Assembly (NCBI GenBank): GCA_022792755.1
Contig: JAAWBP010000024.1
Location: forward strand, 1-16,202
DNA length: 16,202 bases
Direction of reading: 5' to 3'
Source: Oscillospiraceae bacterium
Lineage (GTDB): Bacteria > Bacillota > Clostridia > Oscillospirales > Ruminococcaceae
Below the pieces are notes generated by a model. The model searched no databases and was not told where the DNA came from. It was given only the letters and a program-made list of their open reading frames with translations. Shown in pieces: positions 15,127 through 16,202 of the stretch; the first letter of the stretch is position 1; each line of letters begins with the position of its first letter. The translations under genes and the position numbers were made by a program.

Positions 15127-15762
15127 TCATCCTTTTTGGGTGAGGATTTGGTGAAATTCTTGTTTAACAGCCTCAAGTTTCATTCCAGAGAAATGTGCAG
15201 TTTGCCAATCAAGTCCACCAGGATAGACTGTCATATTTTCATCATCGAGATAGAAATACGAGGCGACACAGGTAGTAGGAGCATAAGTGTTATTTATATA
15301 ATTTTTGAGAAGAAATAAAAATTTATCGCCATTTTTAAAATTGGGCATACTATCAAGATTATATGCTGCTACTGATAGGGTGATCGTTTCTTTATCGGAA
15401 CCTTTTATATAATCGTCGACCTTTAAATCAATATCTATAATCGGAATTTCAAAATAATTTTGTTTAAATTTTTATAATAAAACTAAATAGGTAGGGTCAT
15501 TTTTCGGCGGCGTATAATGATAGATTCGCTTTGGATGCACTGTTAATACAGTTGCTTCAATAATAATATCTGATTGATTTATTAACTCATCAAATTGATA
15601 ATTTTCATCCATTTGGTAAAATTCTGAAGGAACTAATATAGGATATTTATCAGGGCGTGTACTTTTGTTTTTTAAAAAGCTTATAAAAGTAAAAATAAAA
15701 ATACCAACAAACAAGATACAGACTATACTGATAAAAACTTTATGATGCTTCAGTTTCAACAT
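15127..15762 (-). pseudogene. Membrane-anchored protein interrupted by in-frame TAA
   Basis: The frame opens at ATG 15762 after AAGGAGGT (minus strand, 15778-15771). It encodes a short basic start, one membrane segment (about residues 8-30) and an extracytoplasmic part, then stops at TAA 15474-15472 after 96 codons (NDPTYLVLL). The very same frame continues without a shift (KFKQNYFEIPIIDIDLKVDD) and runs to a stop at 15127-15129. The continuation includes the strand-Gly-strand pattern and terminal helix shared with the adjacent lipoprotein. One base change would restore a protein of 211 aa. I read it as a recently inactivated gene; suppressed stop, or separate use of a 73-codon internal frame from ATG 15348, are less likely because no ribosome binding site precedes that ATG. 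It is AT-rich and lies 17 bases after the metalloprotease gene. Confidence 0.7.
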
Positions 15763-15779
15763 TGTTTTTAACCTCCTTT

Positions 15780-16202
15780 TTAAGGATACATTCTACGAAA
15801 TTCATTATAATCGTATGTATAAACTTTCCCTTCTTTAACTCCATATCGTGACATCAAACTATTAAGCTCATATGAATGTCCCATTCCATACACATGTCCT
15901 AATTCATGCATTATAGTCTTAACTGCATCATTACTTGACATGTTTTTTTGATCTGGTGCAATTACAACCATCGCGTAATTAATATACACTGTTCCAGAGT
16001 TAGGTAGAGAACCATAACCATAATAGAACGTTCCGTTTGAAGCTGGAACAGTAGTAGCAATAGCACCTGTTGCCCACTGCCATGAATTCCATACATCTGT
16101 ACCGGCTACCATGACATCAACATTTGAACTGTTTGAGACCTGACCAGCTCCAACATAGGTAAGGCTAATATTAGCAGGACTTTGGCTATTTAATCTACTC
16201 AC
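15780..16202 (-). CDS. Metzincin-type zinc metalloprotease, partial at window edge
   Basis: The C-terminal 140 residues of a zinc-dependent endopeptidase. The metzincin signature HELGHVYGMGH (HExxHxxGxxH) is at residues 99-109 of the visible part, giving three zinc-binding His and catalytic Glu100, followed by a Met-turn (SLMSRYG, Met117). This fits the matrixin (M10)-like group. Upstream, ANISLTYV, NVDVMVAG and YINYAMVVIAP look like the usual strands before the active-site helix. The frame is open at the window edge, where it happens to read GTG; the true start and any signal peptide are expected outside. The active-site residues are all present. The gene is AT-rich and first in a tight minus-strand cluster with a membrane-anchored protein and a lipoprotein, which suggests action outside the cell. 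Substrate unknown. Confidence 0.85.
   Translation of the reverse strand: MSRLNSQSPANISLTYVGAGQVSNSSNVDVMVAGTDVWNSWQWATGAIATTVPASNGTFYYGYGSLPNSGTVYINYAMVVIAPDQKNMSSNDAVKTIMHELGHVYGMGHSYELNSLMSRYGVKEGKVYTYDYNEFRRMYP

Noticed and set aside
3015..15762. Reassignment of TAA as a sense codon to explain both interrupted genes
   Set aside because: TAA is used as the true stop by the reductase, the second ABC subunit, the GH43 gene and the metalloprotease in this window, so a changed code does not fit.

Overview
The window looks like a chromosomal segment from a Clostridia-type Firmicute, most plausibly a gut Oscillospiraceae/Ruminococcaceae relative. Reasons: strong AAGGAGG-type ribosome binding sites, TTGACA/TATAAT-type promoters, short hairpin-plus-T-run terminators, moderately GC-rich metabolic genes, and the gene content (DUF4867 protein, heterodimeric ABC exporter, intracellular hemicellulases). 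This assignment is inference from style and content. Two stretches, about 2345-3620 and 15127-16202, are much more AT-rich than the rest and hold secreted or membrane proteins, two of which appear broken.

Layout, left to right. Positions 1-406 are a non-coding leader with a strong promoter for a stand-alone asparagine synthetase (asnB, 407-2236), closed by a clear terminator. An AT-rich island follows: a four-helix membrane protein (2552-3028) overlapping a small exported protein gene (3015-3621) that has an in-frame TAA and probably a late frameshift. A convergent GNAT acetyltransferase lies on the minus strand (3645-4175). Between it and an aldo/keto reductase (4567-5421) sits a duplicated palindromic element (4328-4503). 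A DUF4867 protein (5608-6276) has its own promoter and terminator.

The central block is a pair of overlapping ABC exporter half-transporters (6403-9943). They carry complementary degenerate and canonical ATP-site residues and should form one heterodimer. Next come a GH2 beta-mannosidase (10174-12693) and a GH43 beta-xylosidase-like enzyme (12775-14307), each with its own promoter. The mannosidase leader also contains a terminator-like hairpin between promoter and gene. Neither glycosidase has a signal peptide, so both probably act on imported oligosaccharides. A bidirectional terminator (14334-14368) separates them from the minus-strand genes.

The right end is a minus-strand cluster entering from beyond the window edge: a metzincin-type zinc metalloprotease (16202 to 15780, N-terminus outside the window), a membrane-anchored protein interrupted by one in-frame TAA (15762 to 15127), and a lipoprotein (15121 to 14450) that seems to be a distant relative of the broken one. 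The three are tightly packed and look co-transcribed. No RNA genes, insertion sequences, CRISPR arrays or origins were recognised. The points most worth a second look are the protease/anchored-protein/lipoprotein cluster, the two interrupted genes in AT-rich DNA, and the duplicated palindromic element with a compensatory base-pair change.
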